Of a stretch of 64,000 bases of DNA, positions 38,801-49,120 are shown piece after piece. The translations under genes and the position numbers were made by a program. Within the stretch, counting starts at the first letter, position 1, and each line of letters starts with the position of its first letter. Origin of the DNA: Acanthamoeba lenticulata (Eukaryota; Discosea; Longamoebia; Acanthamoebidae); assembly GCA_002179805.1 (NCBI GenBank), contig NAVB01000314.1:1-64000 (forward strand), written 5' to 3'. Under the pieces are notes generated by a model. The model searched no databases. It was not told the origin of the DNA and was given only the letters and a program-made list of their open reading frames with translations.

Positions 38801-39375
38801 GGGGGTGAGAGGAACAGCCAGGCGAATTCGTGCTTCGGTTCCTGTACCACAATCAAGCGTCCGTCCTGGAGGAACAGTTTGCAGAAGAGTTGGTCGGCCG
38901 TGCATACGTAGCGGTCCGAGTAGTACAACTGCTGCATGAGCAGTGCTACTGGCTTGATGTAGACTTTGTACAGCTTCCAGACCTTGCTCAGGGCGCCGAG
39001 ATAGCCACACCCGGCCAGCCCGGCGAGCTGTGGCTCTAACAAAATGCCACAAAGACCATCAGATTATTCGTGCAGTCACGGTGGATGATGGGGTTACTTT
39101 ACCCAACCACTCACGAGCGAAGGAGCACATGAAGCCCTCGAACCTGCATCCGAGGGTCAGAAGCGACTGATAACTTGGCCAAGATGGGGTTCTGTTGAAC
39201 GTTCGCACCGGCAAAATGCCTGACTGCTGCTTACAACTGCTACACTTTTCAGCTCGGCAAAGCACCTGAAGCGGCCAGGCAGCGTTCAGTGGGGTCGCGT
39301 GCGTAACCCCCCCCCCCAAACTTTTCCGTACAGCTCAAGCTCGGCAGGGTCGGGAGGAGACCAGGAGTGCGACAT
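35891..39375 (-). CDS. Cullin-family E3 ubiquitin ligase scaffold
   Basis: Elongated scaffold of cullin-RING ligases. The N-terminus (start 39375, MSHSWSPPDPAELELYGKVW) leads into helical repeats (VWKLYKVYIKPVALLMQQLY, LLIDTGYNYDMYVRHFESPL, RAVSDYLTY). The cullin homology core has LFRHCLNQDIFLALYQRLLT then KRLLL, the diagnostic block FxxxYQ..L.KRLL, followed by DRELAMLSRLK. After SSFLFPYEVKHIALPAE come the winged-helix parts: VHQAAVLLLFNDSPELTLAD, SKLLVGAQQAGEAL, the neddylation helix VVRIMKARKIMLHTELAAEA with its Lys, and the final FEALIASGYIAR..YEYLP. All landmarks needed for Rbx1 binding and Nedd8 attachment are seen. I cannot place it in a cullin subgroup; the N-terminal half is divergent. 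Confidence 0.85.
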
Positions 39376-39620
39376 TGTCTGCGTGTCTGTCCTCCCTGCA
39401 CCCATCAGCGCTCGTTGGTACCCTCGGCATGCTGTTTCCAGCCTTTCCCACAGCACCTCCGTCTGGCAAGCCTTGTTAGAATTTTGACAAGCTTTTGGTC
39501 AGGGAGAGGCACGGAGCTGGGGGTAGGAACCCTGTTCATGTGCAGCCTTCAAGATTTAAAACCGCTTGCATCGATCGCAGACACTAAGAACTTGGCCGTT
39601 CTGTGAAGTGGGAAAAGCTG

Positions 39621-39626
39621 TTTATT
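39621..39626 (-). terminator. Poly(A) signal of the first Hsp20 gene
   Basis: The coding strand reads TGAAAATAAA: AATAAA begins two bases after the stop codon at 39628. Confidence 0.5.
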
Positions 39627-39627
39627 T

Positions 39628-40499
39628 TCAGCTGCGTGGCGGTCCTTCCTGGATGGGGACGGTGACTGAAGGACCCGACTGAAGAGGCAGGTGGATGTGC
39701 AACAAGCCATTGGAGAGATGAGCCCTCACGCCACTGTCATCGATCCTGAGAGGCGAATCCTCGTCACACAGCTGTGCCACTAAGAGTCGATCAGGTAAGA
39801 GCGTACAGGTAGGGTAAGCTCAAACGCCGGAAGAAGCGACCAAAGTGGCGTTCGTTCATCAAGTGTCTTCCTCGCGCTTCCTTGTTCGACAGCGGCTTGA
39901 GTGCACAAATGGTGATCTCACTACGGCCAACCACCAGGTTGATATCATCCCTGAATTATTCCACTCGCAGTCAGCGCAGACCTTACCTCGTGAGAAAAGC
40001 ACGCACTTGGGCACTCCGGGCAGCTCCACCTCCAGGCGCATGTGCCCGGCATCCTCTTCGAAAATGTCCACTCGAGGCATCCAGAGAGCCCTGTGCAACT
40101 AGTCAGACTAGTCTTCTGCGCAGGCTTTGAGTAGCGTGACTTACCTGTCGTTGATGTGGGGATCAAGGTAGACCCGGTCGACATCACGCAGGTGTGACCA
40201 GCGTGGCATGTCCTTCCAGTCCAAAAAGGCGCCACCCTGTTCCCACTCTCTTCTCTCCTCTGCACCCCGCCCGTCTCTGAACTTCAAGAGCCAGGGTGAA
40301 GGAGTGGAGACTCCTTACCTTCAAGGAGCATGACGTGGGTCACGTCTTCCTTGTCCTGCCCCTGCGGCAAAGGGTGCTTCCTCGTGATGTGGACGCTCAT
40401 GCTCACGCAACACGACTCCTTGCTTGGCTCCTCAATTGGTGATAAAAGGGAGGGGGGGGAGTGCAGCGCAACGAAAACTGGGCTGGATTTGGTCTCCAT
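39628..40499 (-). CDS. Small heat-shock protein (Hsp20/alpha-crystallin domain), copy 1
   Basis: ATP-independent holdase chaperone. Exons read METKSSPVFVALHSPPSL.. and VHITRKHPLPQGQDKEDVTH, then DMPRWSHLRDVDRVYLDPHI, MPRVDIFEEDAGHMRLEVEL + PGVPK (first strands of the alpha-crystallin domain), ERHFGRFFRRLSLPY, and GVRAHLSNGLLHIHLPLQ with a C-terminal TVPIQEGPPRS. The (F)GRFFRR.LLP and A.L.NGLL.I..P motifs are the family hallmarks. Start at 40499; the in-frame ATG at MSVHITRK (about 40403) is an alternative. It is a paralogue of the gene at 46464-47163, with an intron at the same point after ELPGVP. The middle strands (around 39870-39980) are hard to place. Confidence 0.78.
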
Positions 40500-40600
40500 T
40501 TTCTATACAGCACATCCGGCATTGGCCATGTGCACACAAACGTCATCGCCTACACCCGCCCTCCTCTTCAGCTTACATCTTACGCACATATGGGTAGCGG

Positions 40601-43600
40601 TCACTTCAGTTGAACAAGTCCTTGTCCTTTGGCTTTCGCTCTGATAAGCCACCTGTTCCCACATACACACACCATAACCCGCACAAACTGCGCGTGAGCA
40701 AGTGACCGAAAGATAAGAGAGAGAGAGAGAGAGGACGTGGGCGTGTCACATACCACTATATACATTGTTGCTTCGCAGGTGAGCCACGGAATAGCTTCTG
40801 CGCAGCAACTCACGGCCCCGACTCATCTTCTTCTTCTTATCTGGCAGTTCTTCTTCTTGGTTGGTGAGACCCTGCAGCTTTTCTTCTTTTTCCCTCTCCT
40901 CCCGCAGCGCTTCCTCGCTGATCTGTTGCGCGACACAAACATATGAGACAATAAGTACACTCATGTTGTGGGTATCATTTGATCATCAAAATCAGCCAAA
41001 AGCAGATGCGTGCCTTGGTGCCAAAGAATTTGGTCAGCCGCATGTTGCGCTTTCGCGTCAACATCGCCTCGGTGTCCACTACCCCAGGGGGCAAAGTAGA
41101 CAATGAAACGTCTCGCCTGATGCACCACCAATTAATCATAGCGATCTATAAAATCTCTTAAGCCATGCAACGAGACAAAAGGGTGCGTGTGGCGTACCGG
41201 AGGTCCGTCGGCAATATGGCCTCGCTTTGCGACCGCAGCGGTGGTGTCCTGTGGGGGGGGGGTTAGGTGAGAGCTTGCCTTTACTGAGAATGTCGCCTTG
41301 AAGCCTATCGGTCCACGTACCAAGCAGAGTCAGACGAGCCTATTGGAAATTCAAGACCGCCTGTCCCAATTGGGGACGTCGAGAGTACAGACGCGGACGT
41401 GGATGGCGAGGAAGAAGATGACGAACAAGTTGAAGACGGCGGCGAGGGTGACGAGGACAGGGTGGACGAGGTGAAAGGCGACGAGGAGTAACTGACATCG
41501 TTAGACGCAATTCGTCGCATCTCCTGTTCGATTGTGGAAAGTACTGGCGACCCGACGTTCCCTGCAAGAGGACCAGGGAGTGTAAGCAGCAACAAAAATG
41601 AACATATACTTCAGAACGCGAACCTCGTTTGGCTCTTGCGGTGGCCTTTTGTCGCTCTGTTGAAGGGCACATGGACACAAAATTAGTTTGTGAGCCGACG
41701 TTCAGAGCCACTGCGTGAAACGAAATGTGGCGGAAGACGAGTGGGAGCGCGCACGTTCTTCTTCATCGGTGGTCACCACCACGCGCTCGCCAAATATCTT
41801 GTGGAGCTTGTAGCTTCGCACATGTGCGGGTTGGCTGCGACCGCGAACAGGAGGGGTTAAAACGATACAGGAAAAAAAAAAAAACAACAAAGTAAAAGGG
41901 AGAAGCCAGCCTCACCTGGTGATCTGTATGAAGGCCCTTGATGGTTCCGGGCTAGAGACCTCGAGATCAGAGAAGTCAACGTGGTCCTCGCCTTCACGTT
42001 GACACGATAGCCCGGTAAGACATCAATTCTCAGGTTCTAAGACACGCATGAATAGCAATGCAGGCCAGGGCGTACCGAAAAAGTTCTGCAGCCGGTCCGA
42101 ACGAGTGCGGTCCTTGTGGTCCAAGCGCGGACGCTCGACTGCAATCACCACAGACGCGGTCAATCATCAATCATTGCGCTCAACAGCGCGCGAGGAGAGC
42201 ATACATTTGGGTGAGTTGAGCTGCGGGGCATCAGACGCAGCCGCGGAGCTGATCTTGCGTCGCAGCGTGGACATGGCTCGCGAGGGCCGAGTGGCGCCAT
42301 CGCCGGTGAACCACTCCGCGGAGGACGAAGGGGACCTCTCACGCAGCCGGGCACTCCGTTCCTTGAACGTGCCGATAGTGCCACTGCCGGTCACCTTGCG
42401 TCGTGCCTTACGCTCCCCGGATGACGAGAGCTCGGACGAGGGGGACGACGAGGGAGAGGACGACGGCGACGGGAAGACAGCAGAGGTGAGAGCCGAAAGA
42501 GGGTTGATCGAGGGCAGGATGCCAGAGGTTTCTGATCGTGGCGAGCTAGTTGGAGATGAGGGCGCCAAGGGCGATGATGAAGAGCGCCTGAGAGTGTCGT
42601 AGGTCGGCAGCACGGGTGAGGACTGTGAGTGAATGCTATCGAGAGCAGACGAAGTCGACGATGGGGCTCCGGAGGATCGCCTCCGTGCGGTTTTGAGCTC
42701 CCGGTTCAGGCGAACCATTTCGGCCTTTTCTTTGAGTTTGCGTCCCGTGCCAATGCCCATGCGCCGCGCCCGCTCATACCAGCTACCGGTCGTGTCCTCC
42801 TCGGTTGACTCGGCGGTGGCAGTCATACGCATCCGCCCTTCCATGACTCGCTTGAGCTCCTCGATCTTCTCCTCCTCGACGCGTGAGCGGCGGCCGTTGT
42901 CTTTGATGATCGACATCAGTGGATTGGGTCGCTGGACCAGGACAGGCTGTTCAGCTTTGGCGGCCCGCTCAAAAGGTTTGCGGCGCGGCTTGACGAGAGG
43001 CTTGTCTCCAGAGAGGTAGCTCAGGTCGACGAAGCGCGGCGTGCGCACCGAGGCCCGCTGGCCCTCGTCTCGCTCCCGGTCATCGGCAAACTCCCGCCGT
43101 AGACCAAGGCTGCTTGAGTTGAAGACGATTTGGTGGACATCCTCCTCGTCCTCGCTGTCGTCGTAAATTGAATCAACTCGGACTCGCGAGGAGCCGCCAA
43201 ATGAGATCGTCTTCCTCGTGGAGGCTTCATTCTCTTCTTCAATAGACGTGTCCTCATCTTCCTCATCCTCAGCCTCTTCGGTGTCGACAAAGTTCACGCG
43301 CTCTTGATTATTCCAGGTTCTCTTCGCATCTTGACAGTCAGCTGTTTGTGAACCAAGCGAGACCGGTGTCCTCTTGACATTGTTAGGCGTGGTGCCGTTG
43401 GTCTCGGCTGGCGTTTGCGCGCCACGTGGCCGCCGCGCTCGTGGTGTGTGCCTCAGGCCCGCTATGTTCATTGGCGGTGCAACGCTGCAGCTCGATCGAG
43501 AGCGAACAGGTGGGCAAGTTCGTCGCGGCACTGGCGGAAGGCACAACAGGAGGAAATAGAGGAGGAACAGCCGCGACTCATACGCCTGCAAAACGATCAT

Positions 43601-44769
43601 GAGCAAACGAAGGGAAGTGTTGGTGAGTGCAGGGACACGAAGGTATGAGGCGGCCTCATACCAGGCGCTGCAGTTCGGCCAGTTCGTGCAGCTTCGTGGC
43701 ATGATGGCGTTCCTTTTCCACTTCCTGAACACGCGTGACCCAGACAGTTAACAACAACATGCAAAGCGCACACACGTGTCTCGCTTGAGCGTGTGTACCT
43801 CTATTACTTTCTCGATCGAGACCCACACCAATTTGTGCGTGAGGTGATTCAAGAAGACCGTCAGCGGTTCCAACGATTCGTCGAATCGAACGAAACAATT
43901 CACCAACAGTAACGTTCTAAAGCCAGTGCCTTCGTCAGGATTAAGAAGGAGTCGTGCTAATCGCTTGCCCGGATGTTTTGCCGGCAGGTGGGAGCGTGGC
44001 TCAGCATTGTGCTTAAGCGATTTCGTCTCTTCGCTGTCCGAGTCGAGTCCGCTAATGCGTATGACCCGCTCCGCAGAGTCCTCCAAGCTCTTGATCCAGC
44101 TGGCATACACGTCGGGTCGGTCGTCTGTTGGCCGTACGGCCTGTGGTGAGTTTATTGTTCTGTATTGGCGGCCCAGCAGCTCCTACGCGAAAGAAAACCC
44201 GTACCCAAGAGCACTGAGTTAGCGCGAGAGAGCCGGAACGAGGAGCCTGAGTGGTGGTGCATGGCGTGATAAGGACTCTGTGACTCACTCCTAGCGCGAG
44301 CGTGTATAGGAGGAGTTGGTGAAAGCGTTCTGCTGCTGTGGGAGCGGTTTCTCATGGTCGGGGGCATAGGAGGCAAGTAGAGCACATCTCGTCGGTGAAA
44401 GAAACGCCACACAAGGTCGAAGGCGGAGTGTATCACCAGCTCCAAGAGGATCATATCTAGCATGCGCTGAGATAGATCGGCAGATGCAGGGCTGACCCAG
44501 CTGGTCAAACGTAGAAAGGCTTCGGCGAAAGTAAGTGCCCTCTTGTCCAATTCCACGGCAGCGTCATCGTCCAAGTCCATGAAGTCTTCTAACTCTTCCT
44601 CCAGCCATTCTTCTTCTGTGTTACTTCCCTCTCCAGTGTCTGTTGCTGATCTTAGCTGCTTGACAATCTCTTCCCGCACATCATGGAGCATGTTCTCTGT
44701 ATCTTCATCCCCCCCATCACCCGTGTTCGTTTCGTCCTCGCGTTTTGCTGTCGAACTTCGCTGCTCCAT
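40601..44769 (-). CDS. Large scaffold-like protein with tandem KLxKxFG motifs, unknown
   Basis: The start at 44769 reads MEQRSSTAKREDETNTGDG. An acidic N-terminus leads to a helical region (RMLDMILLELVIHSAFDLVW), a second helical region (FRTLLLVNCFVRFDESLEPL, VFLNHLTHKLVWVSIEKVIE), then a long exon (about 42225-43560) that is acidic, Ser-rich and carries a coiled coil (RRSRVEEEKIEELKRVMEG). Near 41800 it has RSYKLHKIFGERVVVTTDEEE and near 41050 LTRKRNMRLTKFFGTKA, two copies of a K-L-x-K-(I/F)-F-G motif. The end reads REEREKEEKLQGLTNQEEEL, MSRGRELLRRSYSVAHLR and KAKGQGLVQLK. The first helical region has some resemblance to RasGEF N-terminal modules, but no catalytic GEF or GAP domain is seen. 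Single-gene status over 4 kb is inferred from continuous exons. Confidence 0.55.
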
Positions 44770-45027
44770 TATTGTCTGCTAGCTTTCTTGTGCTTTGGCC
44801 GCAGCATCGGTACAGGGCAGCTACTTTGCCAAGAGGGGTGACCTCGCCAGGGCAAGGTGCAGTTCTGTGCGGTTGCGTTTTGAGCTCAACGGTTACCTTT
44901 TTGTAGACAAATTCCCTAAACGCAGCCCTTGGAATTGCAAGCATAAAAAAAAAATGGGACAGGTTGGGGGAAGGTTTTATCAAAAGGTGCCGATGTCCCT
45001 CTACCTTGCCCGTTCAATGTAATGTGA

Positions 45028-46117
45028 TCACCTTCGCTTCTTGGTCGCTTCAATCACCTTGATGAGCTTTGGCGCAATCTGCAACGTAGAAGGAAGTGAG
45101 CAGGCAGAGTGGTTAAGAAAGAAAAGATTAATTGTGGGACGAGGAGATGAATGAGAGCTAGATTGGGCACGAACGTTCCACTCGGCATGTTCCACGATGA
45201 GATCCTTCACTTCGTCGCCCAGATCGCCCTAAATACACACACACACACACGTTCCACACGATGGCGTCGGCAGCAGGCATAGAGCAGGAGTTGCGCGCGC
45301 AGGTGAGTTACCTGAATATCCACGTCGCCTTCCTTCGTGACCGATGCGCCCGAGGCGAACTTCTTCTTAAACACGCTGGCAGCGTCCTTGGGGTTAACAC
45401 CTGCGATGTGGTGGTGAACAGCTCGGGTGGTCAGTTTTCAACTTTGCGTGGCATGAGCGTTTGAGGATTGAGCCGCTAGTCGTGCACACACCGAATGCCT
45501 TTAGGCCCGAGACAGTAGTGACGATCTTGTTGCCCTTTTTGTTGCTTGTGGTCACAGTAAGCTCGGCAGGCTTGCCTCCCTGTGCGTGCGCACGGTGAGA
45601 AAAAAAAAAAAAGGTGAAACGTTGAGAATGTGCAACGAGAGAACCTTCTGCGGCCCCTGGCCCTTCGGTTGGCCCTTGCCGCCACGCTTCGATTTCTTCT
45701 TCTCACCATCCTCACCTTCTGCATCAGGAGCGTGAACAGTGAGCTGTGCACAACGTTGCACCACGCGAGCCGGCGCAAAGGGGGTCACCTTTTTCTTCTT
45801 CTTCACCCTCGCCCTCCTTCTTTATCAGAGAGGGATAGAGCTCTGGGCAGTGCTCAATCAACCACGGCTTGCACAGATTGAAGTCAGGGCCGAACTCGCA
45901 GTACTCCGCGGGCAGACCACAAACTAATTGGATTATGTAAGATCGAAAACAACCACATGTAGTTTTAGAAAACTTGCACTGACGAACCTCCGCAGTAGAG
46001 CACTTCTTTAGCAACCATGGACGGGGCATCTGAAACAACTTCGGCTTCCGTGTCCTCTACGCAAAGATGAAGCAAGGCATCAGATGATGCTCCCAATTGA
46101 TCCTGCATGTGCTCCAT
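45028..46117 (-). CDS. DENR: DENR-like translation factor (density-regulated protein)
   Basis: Translation re-initiation and ribosome-recycling factor acting with MCT-1 on the 40S subunit. The start at 46117 reads MEHMQDQLGASSDALLH. The zinc-ribbon-like N-terminal motif spans an intron: VLYCG + VCGLPAEYCEFGPDFNLCKP, then WLIEHCPELYPSLIKKEG. A basic linker (GEDGEKKKSKRGGKGQPKGQ) matches the KRGGRGQ element of animal DENR. The SUI1 domain follows: VTTSNKKGNKIVTTVSGLKA, PKDAASVFKKKFASGASVTK, GDVDIQ, GDLGDEVKDLIVEHAEWN, PKLIKVIEATKKRR. The FKKKFASGASV and DIQGD signatures are intact. Length and domain order match the family. Seven or so short exons. Confidence 0.92.
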
Positions 46118-46463
46118 ATTTACTGGTAAAATGTCGTACCAACATGTTCCACTTCGTTGTTGCCCTCCATTCGTGTTAATCGTGGTTGATGTGGAGATGG
46201 GAGAGTGGTAGTTTTTATTTTTTATTTTTATTTCTTCCTTCACCGGGGACAAAAAGAAAACGAGACAGGCGAGCAGCAAGCCCATTTCACGTCCTCTAGC
46301 TGCGCGTGGTGTCTGCTTGTGGCCAAGCGTAAGAGAGTGTCTGGAGAAAGCTTAGGCGAGCTGTACGTACCTGTTTGCATTGCTGGAAGACCTTGATCCT
46401 CGATCCTCACTCTGCCGGTGATGTCCAGGTGGACCTGGGAGACACGCAACACACTCTCAGCAT
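46118..46463. other. Spacer between DENR and Hsp20 copy 2
   Basis: 5' flank of DENR and 3' flank of the second Hsp20 gene. AT-rich run around 46205-46240; no gene seen. Confidence 0.5.
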
Positions 46464-47163
46464 TCAGCTTCTCCAAAGCTGCTGGTATCGTTCAACAGGC
46501 ACCTTGAGAACTCCTGCGTCCATGTGAGCTCTTACGCTGTCCACATTCACGTTGTAAGGCAAGAGGACCCGGCGGAAGAAGCGTCCAAAATGTCTTTCTG
46601 TTTGGTGGTAGAATCCTCCTTCCTCCCTCCTTGTTTGGGGTTTTAGAGCACTGAGCGTAATCAAGTTGTCTTTGATGGCAAGGTGAATGTCCTCCCTATC
46701 AGCATCAAACATTGGTCAACCGAAAAGCTGTGCCCACCACATCAGGGCAGGAGGGTACCTGGGAACGCCTGGTAGTTCAAACTCAACACGCAATCTTCCC
46801 TCATCCTCTTCAAAGATATCACAGCGAGGGCGCCACAGGTTGTGGTCATCGATGTTGGGGTTGTAATAGACTCTGCAACATGGGCTAAGTTGAGTAGATT
46901 CAGCTGGCAAGGAACGTACCTGTTGACATCTGGCAAGTCGGCCCACAAGGCTTGGTCCTTCCACTCCGTCAACTTTCTGCTCGAGTCGTAGGATGGATCT
47001 TGCCGATGAGCAACGCGCACCCCTGGCTTGCCGTATCCTCTTGAGGTAGCTATTTCACCTGAATTGACTGTGTGAGAGTGGGGCACACTGATGGTAGAGT
47101 GAGACGGGTATGACCTTGCCTGCGGCGCAGTTCATCAAAACCTATATCCTCAGCGAGGTTCAT
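46464..47163 (-). CDS. Small heat-shock protein (Hsp20/alpha-crystallin domain), copy 2
   Basis: Start at 47163: MNLAEDIGFDELRRR, then GEIATSRGYGKPGVRVAHRQ and DQALWADLPDVNR, an intron, NPNIDDHNLWRPRCDIFEED + EGRLRVEFELPGVPR, an intron, and the last exon DREDIHLAIKDNLITLSALK, HFGRFFRRVLLPYNVNVDSV, AHMDAGVLKVPVERYQQLWRS. The whole alpha-crystallin domain is present, including the conserved GVL motif (A.M..GVL.V..P). The C-terminal IxI-type anchor is weak (VPVERY). Closely related to copy 1: the pair share (D)RxYxxPxIxDxxLWxPRxDIFEED and intron positions, so they derive from one ancestor. Confidence 0.87.
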
Positions 47164-47447
47164 TGTGTGTGTGTGTGTGGACGTGACGGATGAATGGCGC
47201 TACTCCTACTTTGAGCGTTCTACTCGAAGCCACTTACGGTTAGCTTCTACTTCGGCTTTGCCGTGCATTCATCGTCCACCTGTCCACGAACGTTCAGCTG
47301 GCCTGAACGCCAAATAACGAAACATTTCACAAAAAAATTATGAAAGAGTTTCGTTCACTCCCGTGACGGGCAGTACCCGTGGGCATGACACTCCCGACGA
47401 CGTGATCGTCTGCTTAGGTTCCTACAGTGAACTTGGACTCCATGCTT

Positions 47448-48142
47448 TCACTTGGCACAGCACTTATCATGATGTGGTGTGTGCTCGACAGCTTGGTCTG
47501 CTTCACTGCCTTGGATTTGTTGTTCCAGCCAGGCAAGTGCACTGAGGCCACCTGAATACCACACACACATTAGAGGGCTCATTCTTATCTATGCCAGACG
47601 CGACCACGCGCCAATGCATACCTTCAACGCCAGCACGCACAGGGTCACTGCTGAGCTCATCAATAACGAGATGTCCGTTTGATGTCTTCTGGTAGCCCAC
47701 CGTTTCTAGAAACCTATTCACGGTTTGGTGAGCGCCTTCTGTGCACCACAGCGAGCATCAAGAACATGTACTTGAGTACAGGGACTGGTAGCGCAAGAAG
47801 GCCGAGGTCATCGAGTTCTGTTGGACTAAGGCGAAGGAAAGCTTGTGCAGTTGTGTCATTTGGTTCACTCGTGGCTGAGCGCAGAGTTGTGAGAATAGTA
47901 TCGAGCGAAGAGAGTGTTGCACTTAGAAGCTGCATTCCCTGGCCTCCGGGTACGCCCTTAGCAGCATTGACCATGTGCATTAACTGGAGCCGCAACCCCG
48001 CCTCCTTCCTACTCACTTGGCGGTACTCCCCCTCCATCTCCAGTCCGGCTTGAAAAATAAAAAAAGGAAGAAAACACAAGAGAAATGGTTGGCCCCAACT
48101 CGTTCAACTCCGACAAAGCCAATCATCGTCATTATTAAGCAT
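47448..48142 (-). CDS. PUB-domain-like protein
   Basis: Start at 48142 (MLNNDDDWLCR), joined in phase over a short intron to TGLEMEGEYRQVSRKEAGLR. Then LQLMHMVNAAKGVPGGQGMQ, LLSATLSSLDTILTTLRSA and LSPTELDDLGLLALPVPVLKY form a helical bundle, followed after an intron by NRFLETVGYQKTSNGHLVID and ELSSDPVRAGVEG. The pattern (bundle, then FLxxVGYxxxxxxHLVIDE) resembles the PUB domain that binds the C-terminal tail of p97/Cdc48. The last exon in phase reads GLSALAWLEQQIQGSEADQ and ends HHDKCCAK. PUB assignment is by pattern and moderately secure; the exact end depends on one intron choice. Confidence 0.6.
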
Positions 48143-48229
48143 GGGGGTTCGTGTCTAACTTTTCTTTAGGGGGGACCACAAACCACTTAAAAAAGGGGCC
48201 AACACTCACTTCCCCTTACCCAACCGACC
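48143..48229. promoter_or_regulatory. 87-bp divergent promoter region
   Basis: Only 87 bases separate the start codons of the PUB-like gene (-) and the secreted-protein gene (+). It contains a TATA-like CTTAAAAAAGGGG (48186-48198) oriented for the + strand gene. Confidence 0.5.
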
Positions 48230-48977
48230 ATGCAGCGCGTGCTACTCTTCACTGCCATCGTGGCTTTGCTCTTTGCGGGCGCTCTTGCGCAGATCCGCCC
48301 CAAGCTGCCGGACACCTTCGAGACCCGCGGCATTGTGCAGATCAAGCACAACAACTCCATCATCTTCGGAGAGGGCAGGTGGATTGTTGACTTTGAGGCC
48401 CAGAAGGCTTTGGACTGGGCTTTCTTCGGTGGGTTCGAGCATCTTGGTGTCTTCGACCTCGCTCGTTTCGATTTGGTACGTGGTGGCCTTTTTCCCTTCC
48501 CCTCCCCTCTTTACTCTAACACGAATGTGACTTGCCTTGGCAACTTGCAGAAGAAGAACTACTTCATCTCTAGCGCCGAGCCTCGCAAGTGTGACGTGAG
48601 GGACTTGAAGGAAAAGATGAGGTCGCCGTGGGAGTGGCTCTCGACCGCTGAGGTGGTGGGCAACCTCTCGCGCAACGGTGTCACGTACGATATCTGGCAG
48701 TACAAGACCGGTGGTACGAGCGTCTTCCAACCCACGCGGATGCACAGTGGTATACTTGCTGGCGGCACGCACTAAAGTTTCTCTCTTCTGTGCAGGCGTC
48801 ACGCTCCAGGCCGGCGTGCCGCAGAACAAGCCGACCGAGCTTGTCTATTTCAGCCGTGTCTCGGTTCGTGAGGAGTTCTTCTTCTACGTGGAGGCCTTTG
48901 AGACCCGGAAGCCGCACGAGGCTTGGTTCGAGGTCCCGCGCGAGTGCGAGAACAAGGAAGTTCACAACGACTGGTGA
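48230..48977 (+). CDS. Secreted protein, possibly ependymin-like
   Basis: Three exons (48230-48475, 48551-48713, 48796-48977) give 196 residues with exact phase. MQRVLLFTAIVALLFAGALAQ is a signal peptide. The mature protein has the plan RPKLPDTFETRGIVQIKHNN, GRWIVDFEAQKALD, YFISSAEPRKCDVRDLKEKM, YDIWQYKTGG, VTLQAGVPQNKPTELVYFSR and ends EAWFEVPRECENKEVHNDW. The G-x-W-x-x-D, Cys-x-x-x-x-L and final F-x-V-P-x-x-C pattern is like ependymin-related lysosomal/secreted proteins. I regard that as a suggestion, not an assignment. GTACG 5' splice sites in both introns. Confidence 0.75.
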
Positions 48978-48996
48978 GCGCTGCAGATTAATTTGA

Positions 48997-49002
48997 AATA
49001 AA
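48997..49002 (+). terminator. Poly(A) signal of the 48230 gene
   Basis: AATAAA 20 bases past the stop codon. Confidence 0.6.
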
Positions 49003-49120
49003 ACTTTTTCCGGAGACAAAGCTGACGTCATCCACGTGCGCCTGAGCCAAAGAGACGTGGCGCAACTGCAAAAGCCATAACACACAACCTCACACAAGAC
49101 TACTACGCGAGCCAACACTA

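Noticed and set aside
42048..42602. 184-aa plus-strand open frame
   Set aside because: Antisense to the long exon of the orphan scaffold gene; acidic/basic mirror.
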